Positions 40,082-48,721 of a stretch of DNA of 64,000 nt are shown here, one piece after another. Each line of letters begins with the position of its first letter. Within the stretch, counting starts at the first letter, position 1. Under the pieces are notes generated by a model, which saw only the letters and a program-made list of their open reading frames with translations, had not been told where the DNA came from and made no database searches. The stretch is from contig DHHQ01000013.1 in the NCBI GenBank assembly GCA_002403375.1, positions 105,173 to 169,172 on the forward strand. The letters are read 5' to 3'. Origin of the DNA: Thiobacillus denitrificans. GTDB lineage: Bacteria > Pseudomonadota > Gammaproteobacteria > Burkholderiales > Thiobacillaceae. The translations under genes were made by a program, and so were the position numbers.

Positions 40082-42192
40082 GTCGTGATGCGGCGGTAGA
40101 TGTCGGTGACCTTGACCGGCAATTGTCGCACGTCGTCGAGGATGATGTAACGCGCCGCGCCGTACATGTGCGGCAGGTAGTCGCGGGCGTCGCGGTCGAG
40201 GGTGATGCAGAACGGATGGATGCCGGTGCGTGCCGCCTCCAGCAGCGCCATGCGCGTGTCCTCGATGCCGTACTGGCCGCGATAGACGTCGAAATAGTCG
40301 TCCGGGCGGCCGTCGGAGAGCGTCACCAGCACGCGGGTCCTGGCCTCGACCTGGTTCAGCAGCTTCGTCATGTGCCTGAGCGCAAATCCCATGCGGGTGT
40401 ACTCCTGGGGCCGGATGCCGGAGATCCGCGCCTTCACCTCGTCGCCGTAGGGCTCGTCGAAGGTCTTGATGCGGAAGAGTTCGCAGCGCTTGCGCGTCGT
40501 CCCGGAGAAGCCGTAGATCGCGTAGCGGTCGCCGAGCAGTTCGAGCGCCTCGCACAGGACGATCAGCGCCTCGCGCTCGGCCTCGTTGATCCAGCCCTTG
40601 GTCGAGCCGCTCATGTCGACCAGAAACGCGACCGCGATGTTGCGCTCCGCGCGGTGCAGCCGCACGAACAGGCGGTCGCTCATCTCGCGGCCGTCGCGCG
40701 CGTCGGCGAGCGCCTCGACCAGGGCGTCGAGGTCGACCTCGTCGCCCTGGGTCTGGCGCTTTTCGATGCGGTTCTCGTCGCGCAGCGCCTCGAACTTGCG
40801 GCGCAGGTGTTTCACCAGGCCGGCGTGCTTGTCGAGCGTCTCGCGGTAGAAGTCGTCGTGCACCGGGGGAACGGTCTTTTCCCGCATGACGCACCAGTTC
40901 TTGCGGTAGTGCTGGCGGCCGTGGTCCCACTCCGGATAGAGTTCGGCCCCCTTCTCGTGGTAGGTGCCGTGCCACACCGCGTCGGGATCCTCGGGCTGGT
41001 CGAACACCAGCCTCGGGTCGTACTCGCCGTCGCCCGCGGGGGACAGGTAGTCCGGGGGGATCTCGCCGAAGTCGAGCCAGACGGAAGCGAGCAACTGCCT
41101 GACGTCGTCCGGCGGCGCGAGCGGCGCGCCGTCGAGGGTGATCTCGAAGTCGAGCCGGCCGTCCTCGTCGTGCGGCGTCACCTCGATGTCGGGCTTGTCG
41201 GGCGTCTCCTGGCCCCGTGGTGCGCCAGCGGCATGTTCCTGCAGGAGTTCCGCGAGCCTGATCCGGAGCCGCGCCTTCTCCTTCTCCAGGCGTGCCGCGC
41301 GCGCGCTCGCCACCGCCTCGGGGCGCAACTCGCCCTGAAAGCACCAGGGCCGGAAATCCGGCAGGTGGTAGGCCGCGTCGAGCAGGGCAAGGCTGTCCTC
41401 GACGCGGGCGTCGGCGGCGCGCAGGCGATCCACCAAGGGCTGCCAGTCGGCGGCAAGCTCGTCGCCGAGGAGGCCCATCAGGCGCTCCATGTCGCGATGC
41501 AGGCCGGGCAACTCCCGGGCGATGCAGGCGGTGAGGCGCAGGGTTTCCAGTGCGTTGAACTGCCGGAGGGCGCGGTCGGGGTGCGGGTAGCCGGCGCAGG
41601 CGGCCGTCAGGTCGGCGCGCAGGGTGCCGAAACGGGTCTGTGCCCAAAGCAGCGCCACCGTGGCCTTGGCGAGCTTGAAGTTGTCGTCGCGGCTGGCGAG
41701 CCGGGTCGTGATGGCGGGCAGTACGATCTTCTCGCTGTCGGTGTAGATGCCGTCGCCCTGTTCGACCCTGAGCGTGCGGCCCGACAAGCCGCGCACGAAA
41801 TTCCCCAGCACGCCCGCGATGTCGTCGAACAGCGCGCCTTCGGTATGCGCCTGCCCGGTACGCGCATAGCCGTCGACCTGCTCCGCGACCGACAGTGCGG
41901 CGTAGATACCGGCGCGATCGTAGGTGTCGCAGAGCTGCACCGCCCAGGCCTCGATGGCGCGGGGATCGAGCCGCCGGATCAGGTCCGGCGCGCGCTTGGC
42001 GAAGTGGAAGGCGAGGGTGATGTGGGTGCTGGCGACGCGCCGGATCCAGTCGAGGACGAAGTCCTGCTCGGGGCGCGTGAGTTTCGACAGCGCGCGCGCC
42101 ACCGGCCCCACGGCGTGAAAGGTGAACTCGGTCTCCAGCCAGACATCGAGCAGGGGCTCGATCTCGGCGCGGGTGAGCTGCGGGCTGGCCAC
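40078..42192 (-). CDS. cbbO: CbbO: von Willebrand factor A protein of the RuBisCO activase
   Basis: A protein of about 704 residues with a long helical N-terminal region and a C-terminal VWA domain whose metal-dependent adhesion site reads DMSGS near residue 525, with the later TLSDGRPDD segment. CbbO binds inhibited RuBisCO through the VWA domain and couples it to the CbbQ AAA+ motor. The general layout is also that of NorD, but the adjacent CbbQ and the autotrophic sulfur context favour CbbO. No ATG is available at the right place; I propose GTG at 42192, 14 bases after the cbbQ stop. It overlaps the downstream 91-residue gene by ATGA. Confidence 0.85.
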   Translation of the reverse strand: MASPQLTRAEIEPLLDVWLETEFTFHAVGPVARALSKLTRPEQDFVLDWIRRVASTHITLAFHFAKRAPDLIRRLDPRAIEAWAVQLCDTYDRAGIYAALSVAEQVDGYARTGQAHTEGALFDDIAGVLGNFVRGLSGRTLRVEQGDGIYTDSEKIVLPAITTRLASRDDNFKLAKATVALLWAQTRFGTLRADLTAACAGYPHPDRALRQFNALETLRLTACIARELPGLHRDMERLMGLLGDELAADWQPLVDRLRAADARVEDSLALLDAAYHLPDFRPWCFQGELRPEAVASARAARLEKEKARLRIRLAELLQEHAAGAPRGQETPDKPDIEVTPHDEDGRLDFEITLDGAPLAPPDDVRQLLASVWLDFGEIPPDYLSPAGDGEYDPRLVFDQPEDPDAVWHGTYHEKGAELYPEWDHGRQHYRKNWCVMREKTVPPVHDDFYRETLDKHAGLVKHLRRKFEALRDENRIEKRQTQGDEVDLDALVEALADARDGREMSDRLFVRLHRAERNIAVAFLVDMSGSTKGWINEAEREALIVLCEALELLGDRYAIYGFSGTTRKRCELFRIKTFDEPYGDEVKARISGIRPQEYTRMGFALRHMTKLLNQVEARTRVLVTLSDGRPDDYFDVYRGQYGIEDTRMALLEAARTGIHPFCITLDRDARDYLPHMYGAARYIILDDVRQLPVKVTDIYRRITT

Positions 42193-42206
42193 CGACCCGG
42201 TCCCGC

Positions 42207-43019
42207 TCAGAAGAGCGAGGAGGAGAGTTCCTGGATCGCTGCCAGCATGTCCGGGTCGTCGGTGACTGCCTGGGCCACTGCGCTGCGGCAGGCGACGACC
42301 GGGTCGACGCCGCTCGTGATCAGCTTGCCGGCGTGCACCAGGAGGCGGGTGGAGGCACCTTCCTCGAGGCCGCTTCCCTTCAGGTTGCGGGTCATCTGGG
42401 CGAACTTGACGAGCTTCTCGGCCATGCCGGGCTCGATCCCCGACTCGTTGACGACGATGCGGCGCTCGAGGTCGGCGGCCGGATAGTCGAATTCGAGCGC
42501 GACGAAGCGCTGGCGGGTCGACTGCTTGAGGTCCTTCAGCACGCTCTGGTAGCCGGGATTGTAGGAGATCGCGAGACAGAACTCGGGCGGCGCCTCGACG
42601 ATCTGGCCGAGCTTCTCCATCGGCAGGGTGCGGCGGTCGTCGGCGAGCGGGTGGATCACCACCATGGTGTCCTTGCGCGCCTCGACGATCTCGTCGAGAT
42701 AGCAGATGCCGCCGGCGCGCACCGCGCGGGTGAGCGGGCCGTCGACCCACACGGTCTCGCCGCCCTTGACCAGATAGCGCCCGACGAGGTCGGACGCGGT
42801 AAGGTCGTCGTGGCACGACACCGTGATCAGCGGCCGCTTCAGGCGCCACGCCATGTGCTCCATGAAGCGGGTCTTGCCGCAGCCGGTGGGGCCCTTCAGC
42901 AGCACCGGAATCTGCTGGCCATACGCGGCCTCGAAAAGCCGGATCTCGTCGCCGACCGCTTCGTAGTAGGGCTCTTTCTCGATGAGGCGGTGCGCGGGGT
43001 CGAGGGTGCGTGCGTTCAT
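42207..43019 (-). CDS. cbbQ: CbbQ: MoxR-type AAA+ ATPase of the RuBisCO activase
   Basis: A 270-residue AAA+ ATPase of the CbbQ/NorQ/NirQ group. Walker A GPTGCGKT is at residues 43-50, Walker B GGICYLDEIVEARKD at about 103-117, and the sensor/arginine region contains SYNPGYQSVLKDLKQSTRQRFVALEFDYP. CbbQ hexamers with CbbO remove tight-binding sugar phosphates from RuBisCO. The same fold serves nitric-oxide reductase as NorQ; no nor genes are in the window, and no RuBisCO either, so the choice rests on sequence resemblance and sulfur-autotroph context. It starts 19 bases after the DUF4124 gene. Confidence 0.88.
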   Translation of the reverse strand: MNARTLDPAHRLIEKEPYYEAVGDEIRLFEAAYGQQIPVLLKGPTGCGKTRFMEHMAWRLKRPLITVSCHDDLTASDLVGRYLVKGGETVWVDGPLTRAVRAGGICYLDEIVEARKDTMVVIHPLADDRRTLPMEKLGQIVEAPPEFCLAISYNPGYQSVLKDLKQSTRQRFVALEFDYPAADLERRIVVNESGIEPGMAEKLVKFAQMTRNLKGSGLEEGASTRLLVHAGKLITSGVDPVVACRSAVAQAVTDDPDMLAAIQELSSSLF

Positions 43020-43038
43020 TTCCGTGGGACGGGTCCGC

Positions 43039-43536
43039 TCAGAAGCAGCCGGACTGCTGCTTCTTGCGCTCCAGCGTCTTGACCTCCTGGTTCCAGGCGT
43101 CCATCTCGGCCTGGGTGTAGCCCTTGCGGCGCCCCTGGTCCATCTTGTCGAACACGCGTCCCAGCTTGTCGGTCAGGGTATCGCATTCGCGCGGCGAAAC
43201 GCGCGAGGAGGGCGTGCCGTTCGTTTTCCGGGTTTCGAGTTGAAGCGTGGCTCCCTGCGAGGGCCTGGCAGCGGTATCCGGGGGCGCCCGCCGGGCGGGC
43301 TGCGCCGCGGACGGTATCGGCCGCGAGGCGTCGGGCGCGGGAGGCGGGACGATCTCCACGGTGCGGGCCTCGCGCGCGTTGCGGCAGGGCAGGTTGGAGT
43401 AGGTCACCTTGCCCTTCGCGTCGATGCACTTGTTGAGCGTCGCCTGCGTGGCGGCGGCCGGCGCGGACAGGGCGGCCAGCGCCACCAGCACGGCTGCGCG
43501 AAGCACGCGGTCAGTGTTCAGCCGAATACTTGTCAT
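43039..43536 (-). CDS. DUF4124 domain exported protein
   Basis: A 165-residue protein with a signal peptide (cleavage after a run ending SAPAAA, about residue 26), then a short DUF4124-type domain (LNKCIDAKGKVTYSNLPCRNAREARTVEIV) with two cysteines. A Pro/Ala/Arg-rich linker follows, and the charged C-terminal segment ends KKQQSGCF. DUF4124 proteins are periplasmic and of unknown function. The ATG at 43536 overlaps the preceding ykgJ-like gene by 26 bases; a GTG at 43506 just after that stop would still leave most of the signal peptide. It sits between the ykgJ-like gene and cbbQ, but I see no clear functional link. Confidence 0.78.
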   Translation of the reverse strand: MTSIRLNTDRVLRAAVLVALAALSAPAAATQATLNKCIDAKGKVTYSNLPCRNAREARTVEIVPPPAPDASRPIPSAAQPARRAPPDTAARPSQGATLQLETRKTNGTPSSRVSPRECDTLTDKLGRVFDKMDQGRRKGYTQAEMDAWNQEVKTLERKKQQSGCF

Positions 43537-44422
43537 CCTCCAGCTCCATCTTCTTCGCGAATTCCGCCTCCTTTTCCTGCTCGGCCATGGCGCGGCGGCG
43601 GGCGAGGCGTTTCTCGTAGGCGTCCGGGCGCTCCTCGACGAACTTCTCGCCGAACAGCGCGTGGCGCAGGAAGTTGAGGCCGAAGTCGAGCAGGGCTTCA
43701 TCATCGGCAACGAGCGTCGCCATCACCTCGACCGGGATGTCGTAGGTGTCGTTGAAGCTTTCGCTCATCACGAAGGCGCGGAAGCGGTCGACGTCGTAGC
43801 TGGCCATGAAGAACAACTGGTTGGAGACCGGCGTGGGCTTGCCGATGGCGGGGCCCGCCGACTTGCGCTTGACGACCAGCTGGCGCCAGGCGTGCGCCTT
43901 CTGGTCGTATTCGTCGACGCCCTGTTCGCGGCGGTATTCGTCGATGGTCTGGACCTTGTCCTCGAAATGGCCGAGGCAGTGCGGTTCCCTCACCAGCGCG
44001 TAGGCGCTGCGGTCGAAGTACTCGTCCGAGCGGCGCATCGTCAGGAGTGCCACCGGGTAGTAGCGGCAGGCGGTGGGACGGTCCTCGTAGACACCGCAGC
44101 CCTCGGGCGTCATGAACTGGCACGCGGTGCCGCCCTCGACCGGGTTCAGCTTGATGCCGGGCATGCCGTCCTTGTCCATTTCAAAGGGCACCGAGTACTG
44201 CTTGAGGAACTCGCCCGACGACATGTCGAGACACTTCTTCAGGCGCAGGACGTCGTAGGGCGTCAGCGGAATGTCGATGTTGGAACAGCAGGCATTCCAG
44301 CACTTGACCTCGCGGTGACAGCGGAACTGCAGCTTCGCGTCCTCCGCGAGCATGGTGGGCTTCACCGGGCTGCCCGCGAACGGCGAGTCGGTGATCATGT
44401 CCTTGAATTCGGCTTCGTTCAT
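43511..44422 (-). CDS. YkgJ-family cysteine-cluster protein
   Basis: A 303-residue protein with the YkgJ/Fe-S cluster-like cysteine pattern near the N terminus (C35, C41, C45, C46: FRCHREVKCWNACCSN) and a second group around TACQFMTPEGCGVYEDRPTACRYYP, which together suggest a zinc or iron-sulfur site. The C-terminal third is charged and helical. Family function is not known. It heads a minus-strand run continuing through the DUF4124 gene, cbbQ, cbbO and the 91-residue gene, and lies 168 bases after the aprA terminator. No signal peptide is visible. Confidence 0.88.
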   Translation of the reverse strand: MNEAEFKDMITDSPFAGSPVKPTMLAEDAKLQFRCHREVKCWNACCSNIDIPLTPYDVLRLKKCLDMSSGEFLKQYSVPFEMDKDGMPGIKLNPVEGGTACQFMTPEGCGVYEDRPTACRYYPVALLTMRRSDEYFDRSAYALVREPHCLGHFEDKVQTIDEYRREQGVDEYDQKAHAWRQLVVKRKSAGPAIGKPTPVSNQLFFMASYDVDRFRAFVMSESFNDTYDIPVEVMATLVADDEALLDFGLNFLRHALFGEKFVEERPDAYEKRLARRRAMAEQEKEAEFAKKMELEDDKYSAEH

Positions 44423-44590
44423 TTCTCACTACCTTTCGGGGCCGTGCCCCCTTGCTTCAACAATCAAACAACACCCAGGCGGAAGTACGTAGCGTACGCG
44501 CTTTCGACTGTTTGCTGAACAACCCTGTCGGCCTCGCCGGGTTCGAGCCCGAAAAACCGGGCGCGCTGTAGTGTCTTGAGGGTGCCCATG

Positions 44591-44614
44591 AAAACGGGCG
44601 CCCGAGGGCGCCCG
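44591..44614 (-). terminator. intrinsic terminator of sat-aprBA
   Basis: CGGGCGCCC and GGGCGCCCG form a perfect nine-base stem (44595-44614). On the minus strand it is followed by TTTT (44594-44591). It lies 23 bases past the aprA stop. The remaining gap up to 44422 holds no gene. Confidence 0.85.
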
Positions 44615-44637
44615 GATTTCACCGCCTGACTAGTGGA

Positions 44638-46659
44638 TCAGTGGGCAGCGGGTTTGAACAGCTTGGACTTGTCGACCAGATCCACGTGGGCACGCTTGAA
44701 GCAATTCCACTGTTTGGAGTTCTTGTCGTAGACCGAGTTCACGAAGCAGTGCCAGTTCTCCTCGTCGACGAAGTTCTTGTCGGCGCGGTAGTAGAAGCCG
44801 GGGTAGCGGCTTTCCTGGCGGAACTGGATGTGCTTCATGTGGGCTTCCGCGGTGAGGATGCGGTGGTAGTTCTCCCACGCACGCAGCAGTTCGTGCAGGT
44901 CTTTCGCACGCATCTTCTCGGCGTCTTCCTTCAGCATCTCCAGCTTCTCTTCGGCCACCGCCAGCATCTTGTCGTTGGTGGTGTAGTAGGTCGCGACACC
45001 GGCAACGTACTCGTCCATGATCTTCTGCAGGCGGAACTGCAGCATCTTGGGCGTGATGTAGTTGGGGTTGACGTCGATCGCCGTGGTGTAGTCCTTGTGC
45101 TCGAGGAAGGTGCGCACCGGCTTGTAGATGTCTTCCACCAGCTGCTCGACCGAGGTGTCGAGCTCGGGCTTCAGATCCTTGTTGTCGATGCAGTACTTGA
45201 CCATGGACTTGGCGCACATGCGGCCTTCGGCGTGCGAGCCGGAGGAGAACTTGTGGCCGGACGCGCCCACGCCGTCGCCGGCGGTGAACAGGCCCTTCAC
45301 CGTGGTCATCGAGCGGTAGCCCCAGCTCCAGCCCTTGGGCAGGTGGCCGGGGATCTTGTCCTTCTCGGCGTGCGCTTCGTCGGTCGGCGCGCCCAGGTCC
45401 TCGGGACCCGACACCCAGATGCCGCAGCAGCCGGAGTGCGAGCCGAGCAGGTAGGGCTCGGTCGGCATGAGTTCGGAGTTCTTCTTCTCCGGCTCGATGT
45501 TCTCGCCGACCCAGATGCCGCACTGACCGACGCACATGTCGAGGAAGTCTTCCCAGGCTTCGGCTTCGAGGTGCTTCACTTCACGCGGGGTCAGGGTCTC
45601 GCGCAGCTTGGCGAGCGCGGTCACGGTGTCCATGTAGATGGGGCCGCGGCCTTCCTTCATCTCCTTCAGCATCAGGTGGTTGCGCAGGCACGAAGCCGGC
45701 ACGGCAGCCTGGCCGTAGGGGGGGTAGTCGTTCAGCAGCTCCTTGTTCTTGACCATGTAGACTTCGCCGTTGGCGTTGACGGCCTGGGCCTTGAACAGCA
45801 GGAACCAGGCGCCGACCGGGCCGTAGCCGTCCTTGAAGCGGGCGGGCACGAAGCGGTTTTCCATCATGGTCAGCTCGGCGCCGGCTTCGGCAGCCATCGC
45901 GTAGGTCGAGCCGGCGTTCCACACCGGGTACCAGGCGCGGCCGGTGCCTTCACCGACGGAGCGCGGACGGAAGATGTTCACGCAGCCACCGGCGGCAAGC
46001 AGGATCGCCTTGGCCTTGTAGACGTAGACCTTGTGCTCGCGGGTCGAGAAGCCGACCGCCCCGGCGATGCGGTTGGGGTCGTTCTTGTCGTTGACCAGCT
46101 TGACGATGAAGATGCGCTCCTGGATGCGGTCCATGCCGAGCGCCTTCTTGGCGGCTTCGGCGACGATCCACTTGTAGGATTCGCCGTTGATCATGATCTG
46201 CCACTTGCCGGAACGCACGGGCTTGCCGCCGTCCTTCAGCGCGGGCAGGCCTTGCGAGCCGTCGTGGCGCTCGCCGTTCTCGTCGGTCTTCCAGATCGGC
46301 AGGCCCCATTCCTCGAACAGGTGCACGGAGTCGTCGACGTGGCGACCGAGGTCGTAGGCCAGGTCGTCACGGGTGATGCCCATCAGGTCGTTGGAGACCA
46401 TGCGGGCGTAGTCGGCGGGATCCTGCTCGGTGCCGATGTAGGTGTTGATCGCGGACAGGCCCTGCGCGACGGCGCCGGAACGGTCCATCGCCGCCTTGTC
46501 GACCAGCTTGATCTTGAGGTCGAGGCCCAGTTCGGCCTTGGCCGCGTCGGCCCAGCGCATGACTTCGTAACCGGCGCCGCAGCAAGCCATGCCACCGCCG
46601 ATCAGGAGGATGTCGACTTCCTCCTGGACAACTTCGGGATTACCAAATTCTCCAGCCAT
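44638..46659 (-). CDS. aprA: adenylylsulfate (APS) reductase alpha subunit
   Basis: A 673-residue flavoprotein, the catalytic subunit of dissimilatory APS reductase, which in sulfur oxidisers runs in reverse and forms APS from sulfite and AMP. The N-terminal FAD-binding motif is VDILLIGGGMACCGAGYE, and the fumarate-reductase-like fold continues through AGGCVNIFRPRSVGEGTGRAWYP and TAGDGVGASGHKFSSGSHAEGR. Length is typical (about 620-680). It lies 18 bases after aprB and is the last gene of sat-aprB-aprA. No aprM or qmoABC membrane partner genes follow, so the electron acceptor module must be elsewhere. The reverse direction is inferred from the lack of sulfate-reducer features and the betaproteobacterial background. 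Confidence 0.97.
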   Translation of the reverse strand: MAGEFGNPEVVQEEVDILLIGGGMACCGAGYEVMRWADAAKAELGLDLKIKLVDKAAMDRSGAVAQGLSAINTYIGTEQDPADYARMVSNDLMGITRDDLAYDLGRHVDDSVHLFEEWGLPIWKTDENGERHDGSQGLPALKDGGKPVRSGKWQIMINGESYKWIVAEAAKKALGMDRIQERIFIVKLVNDKNDPNRIAGAVGFSTREHKVYVYKAKAILLAAGGCVNIFRPRSVGEGTGRAWYPVWNAGSTYAMAAEAGAELTMMENRFVPARFKDGYGPVGAWFLLFKAQAVNANGEVYMVKNKELLNDYPPYGQAAVPASCLRNHLMLKEMKEGRGPIYMDTVTALAKLRETLTPREVKHLEAEAWEDFLDMCVGQCGIWVGENIEPEKKNSELMPTEPYLLGSHSGCCGIWVSGPEDLGAPTDEAHAEKDKIPGHLPKGWSWGYRSMTTVKGLFTAGDGVGASGHKFSSGSHAEGRMCAKSMVKYCIDNKDLKPELDTSVEQLVEDIYKPVRTFLEHKDYTTAIDVNPNYITPKMLQFRLQKIMDEYVAGVATYYTTNDKMLAVAEEKLEMLKEDAEKMRAKDLHELLRAWENYHRILTAEAHMKHIQFRQESRYPGFYYRADKNFVDEENWHCFVNSVYDKNSKQWNCFKRAHVDLVDKSKLFKPAAH

Positions 46660-46677
46660 TTCGTATACCTCTCTTGA

Positions 46678-47163
46678 TTACTTGCGGATCAGTTCTGCGG
46701 GATTGCCAGCGCGGTAGCCCTTGGTGAAGCCACCGTCGGCCGAGCCGGTGAAGAAGCCGGTCGCCGTGATGTTGGCGAGGCTCGCGGTCGGCTTGCCGCC
46801 GTAGGGGTCGATCGAGCCCTCGGGGGTGGTGCGGATCGGGAACTTGAAGCGCTTCAGGGTGCCGTTGCGGAACTTGATGGTCCACATGATGGAGTCGGAA
46901 CCGCGCAGCGGCTGCACCATGCCGCCCAGCGGCACGACGTCGGCGTAGTGACGGGCTTCGATCGCCTGCTGCGGGCAGATCTTCACGCAGGAGTAGCACT
47001 CCCAGCACTGCTCGGGCTCCTGGTTGAACGCGCGCATGGCATGCCCGGTCTCCGAACCGTCCTTGTCCAGCTTCATCAGGTCGTGCGGGCAGATGTACAT
47101 GCAGGCGGTCTTGTCCTGACCCTTGCAGCCGTCGCACTTGTCGGTACGAACATAGGTTGGCAT
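46678..47163 (-). CDS. aprB: adenylylsulfate (APS) reductase beta subunit
   Basis: A 161-residue ferredoxin-like subunit carrying two [4Fe-4S] clusters that move electrons between AprA's FAD and the membrane. The ligands are visible as C10, C13, C21 and C25 (CDGCKGQDKTACMYIC) and C53, C56, C59 and C63 (CWECYSCVKIC), followed by a C-terminal tail that wraps AprA in known structures. The start has AAGGAGA upstream. A ten-base palindrome GTTAGCTAAC lies at 47177-47186 just before it. AprB precedes aprA and follows sat. Confidence 0.97.
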   Translation of the reverse strand: MPTYVRTDKCDGCKGQDKTACMYICPHDLMKLDKDGSETGHAMRAFNQEPEQCWECYSCVKICPQQAIEARHYADVVPLGGMVQPLRGSDSIMWTIKFRNGTLKRFKFPIRTTPEGSIDPYGGKPTASLANITATGFFTGSADGGFTKGYRAGNPAELIRK

Positions 47164-47298
47164 TACAGTCTCCTTAGTTAGCTAACAATCCGCGTACGTC
47201 GCGGTCCGCTTAGAACTGAACCCGTCCTTGGCCGGGGCGTATCGCGAGTCCGCTTCCGGTAGGCTCGTGTCCTAAAACCCTTGTTCCATCGGGCGCTT

Positions 47299-47330
47299 CA
47301 TGCCTTCCGGGACAAGCCCCGTCAGGCATG
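47299..47330 (-). promoter_or_regulatory. stem-loop in the sat-aprB intergenic region
   Basis: CATGCCT and AGGCATG pair perfectly around an inner CGGG/CCCG stem, 19 bases after the sat stop. No adjacent T run follows on the minus strand, so it is more likely an mRNA processing or stability element, or a leaky terminator, than a full terminator. Confidence 0.45.
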
Positions 47331-47348
47331 CTTCGCCGTCGGGAAAAG

Positions 47349-48557
47349 TCAGGCGGCCGAGTGGCCCTTCAACTCGACCTTGACGTTCTGTTCCGCCGAG
47401 AGGCTGGCGTAGTACTTCTGCAGCACCTTGGCGACCTCGGGGCGGCTGAATTCGACCGGCAGGTCCTGGCCCTCGGAGAGCATCGCGCGCACCTTGGTGC
47501 CGGAGAGCAGGATGCGGTCGTCCTTGGTGTGCGGGCAGGTGCGCTGCGAGGCCATGCCGCCGCACTTCTTGCACCAGAAGGTCCAGTCGATGTTCATGTT
47601 GACGGTCTCGAGCGAACCCTTGGGGATCTCGTCGAAGATCTTCTGCGCGTCGAACGGCCCGTAGTAGTCGCCGACGCCGGCGTGGTCGCGGCCGACGATC
47701 AGGTGCGAGCAGCCGTAGTTCTGGCGGAACAGGGCATGCAGCAGCGCCTCGCGCGGGCCGGCGTAACGCATGTCGAGCGGGTAGCCGGCCTGGATCACGG
47801 TGTTGGGAGCGAAGTAGTTGTCGACCAGCACGCTGATCGCCTCGGAGCGCACCTCTGCAGGGATGTCGCCAGGTTTCAGCGCGCCGAGCAGCGAGTGAAC
47901 GAGCACGCCGTCCATGGTCTCGATGGCGATCTTCGCCAGATACTCGTGGCTGCGGTGCATCGGGTTGCGGGTCTGGAAGGCGGCGATCTTGGACCAGCCG
48001 AGCTGCTCGAACCGAGCGCGCGTCTCGGCCGGGGTCATGAACTGCTCGCCGTATTCTTCCTTGAAGTTCCCGGTCGACAGGACCTTGACCGGGCCGGCCA
48101 GGTTGTACTTGCCCTGCGCCATCACCATCTTCACGCCGGGGTGCTCGAGGTCGGTGGTCTTGTAGACCATCATGCACTCGTGCGCCTTGTCGATGGTGTA
48201 CTTGTCGGTCACCTTCAGGGTGCCCATGATCTCGCCGGTCTCGGCGTCGACCAGCGCGACGTCGTCGCCTTCCTTGACCGTCTCGTCGTCGGTCGAGAGG
48301 GTGATGGGGATGGGCCAGAACAGGCCGCTCGCCATCTTGTAGCCGTCGCATACGCCCTGCCAGTCAGCCTTGGTCATGAAGCCGTCGAGCGGGGTGAAGC
48401 CGCCGATGCCCATCATGATGAGGTCGCCGGTTTCGCGCGAGCTCATCTTGAGCTTGGGCAGGGAGGCCGCGCGGGCCTTTTCGGCTGCGAGCGCATCGCC
48501 CGTCAGCAGCAGGGGCTTGAGTTCTCCGCCGCCGTGGGGGCGTACCAGTTTCGACAT
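47349..48557 (-). CDS. sat: ATP sulfurylase (dissimilatory Sat type)
   Basis: A 402-residue homo-oligomeric ATP sulfurylase which, in sulfur oxidation, converts APS and pyrophosphate to sulfate and ATP. The nucleotide-binding motifs are intact: FQTRNPMHRSHEYLAK around residues 185-200 (QTRN and the HxxH-like HRSHE) and VGRDHAGVGDYYGPFDAQ near 285-300. Zinc-ligand-like cysteines appear in FWCKKCGG and RTCPHTKDD, as in other archaeal and sulfur-oxidiser Sat proteins. Its position before aprBA marks this as the dissimilatory enzyme, not CysDN. A GAGGAGAC ribosome-binding site precedes the start. Confidence 0.97.
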   Translation of the reverse strand: MSKLVRPHGGGELKPLLLTGDALAAEKARAASLPKLKMSSRETGDLIMMGIGGFTPLDGFMTKADWQGVCDGYKMASGLFWPIPITLSTDDETVKEGDDVALVDAETGEIMGTLKVTDKYTIDKAHECMMVYKTTDLEHPGVKMVMAQGKYNLAGPVKVLSTGNFKEEYGEQFMTPAETRARFEQLGWSKIAAFQTRNPMHRSHEYLAKIAIETMDGVLVHSLLGALKPGDIPAEVRSEAISVLVDNYFAPNTVIQAGYPLDMRYAGPREALLHALFRQNYGCSHLIVGRDHAGVGDYYGPFDAQKIFDEIPKGSLETVNMNIDWTFWCKKCGGMASQRTCPHTKDDRILLSGTKVRAMLSEGQDLPVEFSRPEVAKVLQKYYASLSAEQNVKVELKGHSAA

Positions 48558-48596
48558 GCTGTCTCCTCAGACGTTTTGGGGTTATTGAGTCGGGCC

Positions 48597-48626
48597 AGCA
48601 TACACCCGGGGCGGGTGCGTGAATAA
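48597..48626 (-). promoter_or_regulatory. candidate sat promoter
   Basis: On the minus strand TTATTC (48626-48621), an 18-base spacer and TATGCT (48602-48597) lie upstream of sat, with a strongly AT-rich block (48627-48655) just upstream that could act as an UP element. The -35 match is poor. Confidence 0.35.
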
Positions 48627-48674
48627 TGCTTATTTTTTATTTGAGGATAAGCGGGTTTGATATTCGTCAGGCCG

Positions 48675-48705
48675 AAAAAAAGCCCGGGCTTGCCGGGCTT
48701 TTTTT
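48675..48705. terminator. bidirectional terminator between the 137-residue gene and sat
   Basis: AGCCCGG and CCGGGCT pair around GCTTG, flanked by seven A on the left and seven T on the right. On the minus strand it would end the transcript of the 137-residue gene before the sat promoter. Confidence 0.85.
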
Positions 48706-48721
48706 GTTTTGTAACAACGGC

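Noticed and set aside
40123..42486. 787-codon open frame opposite cbbO/cbbQ
   Set aside because: Antisense to two recognisable genes and without motifs.
44641..46677. 678-codon open frame opposite aprA
   Set aside because: Antisense shadow of a clearly coding aprA; composition is Val/His/Gly-rich without any domain.
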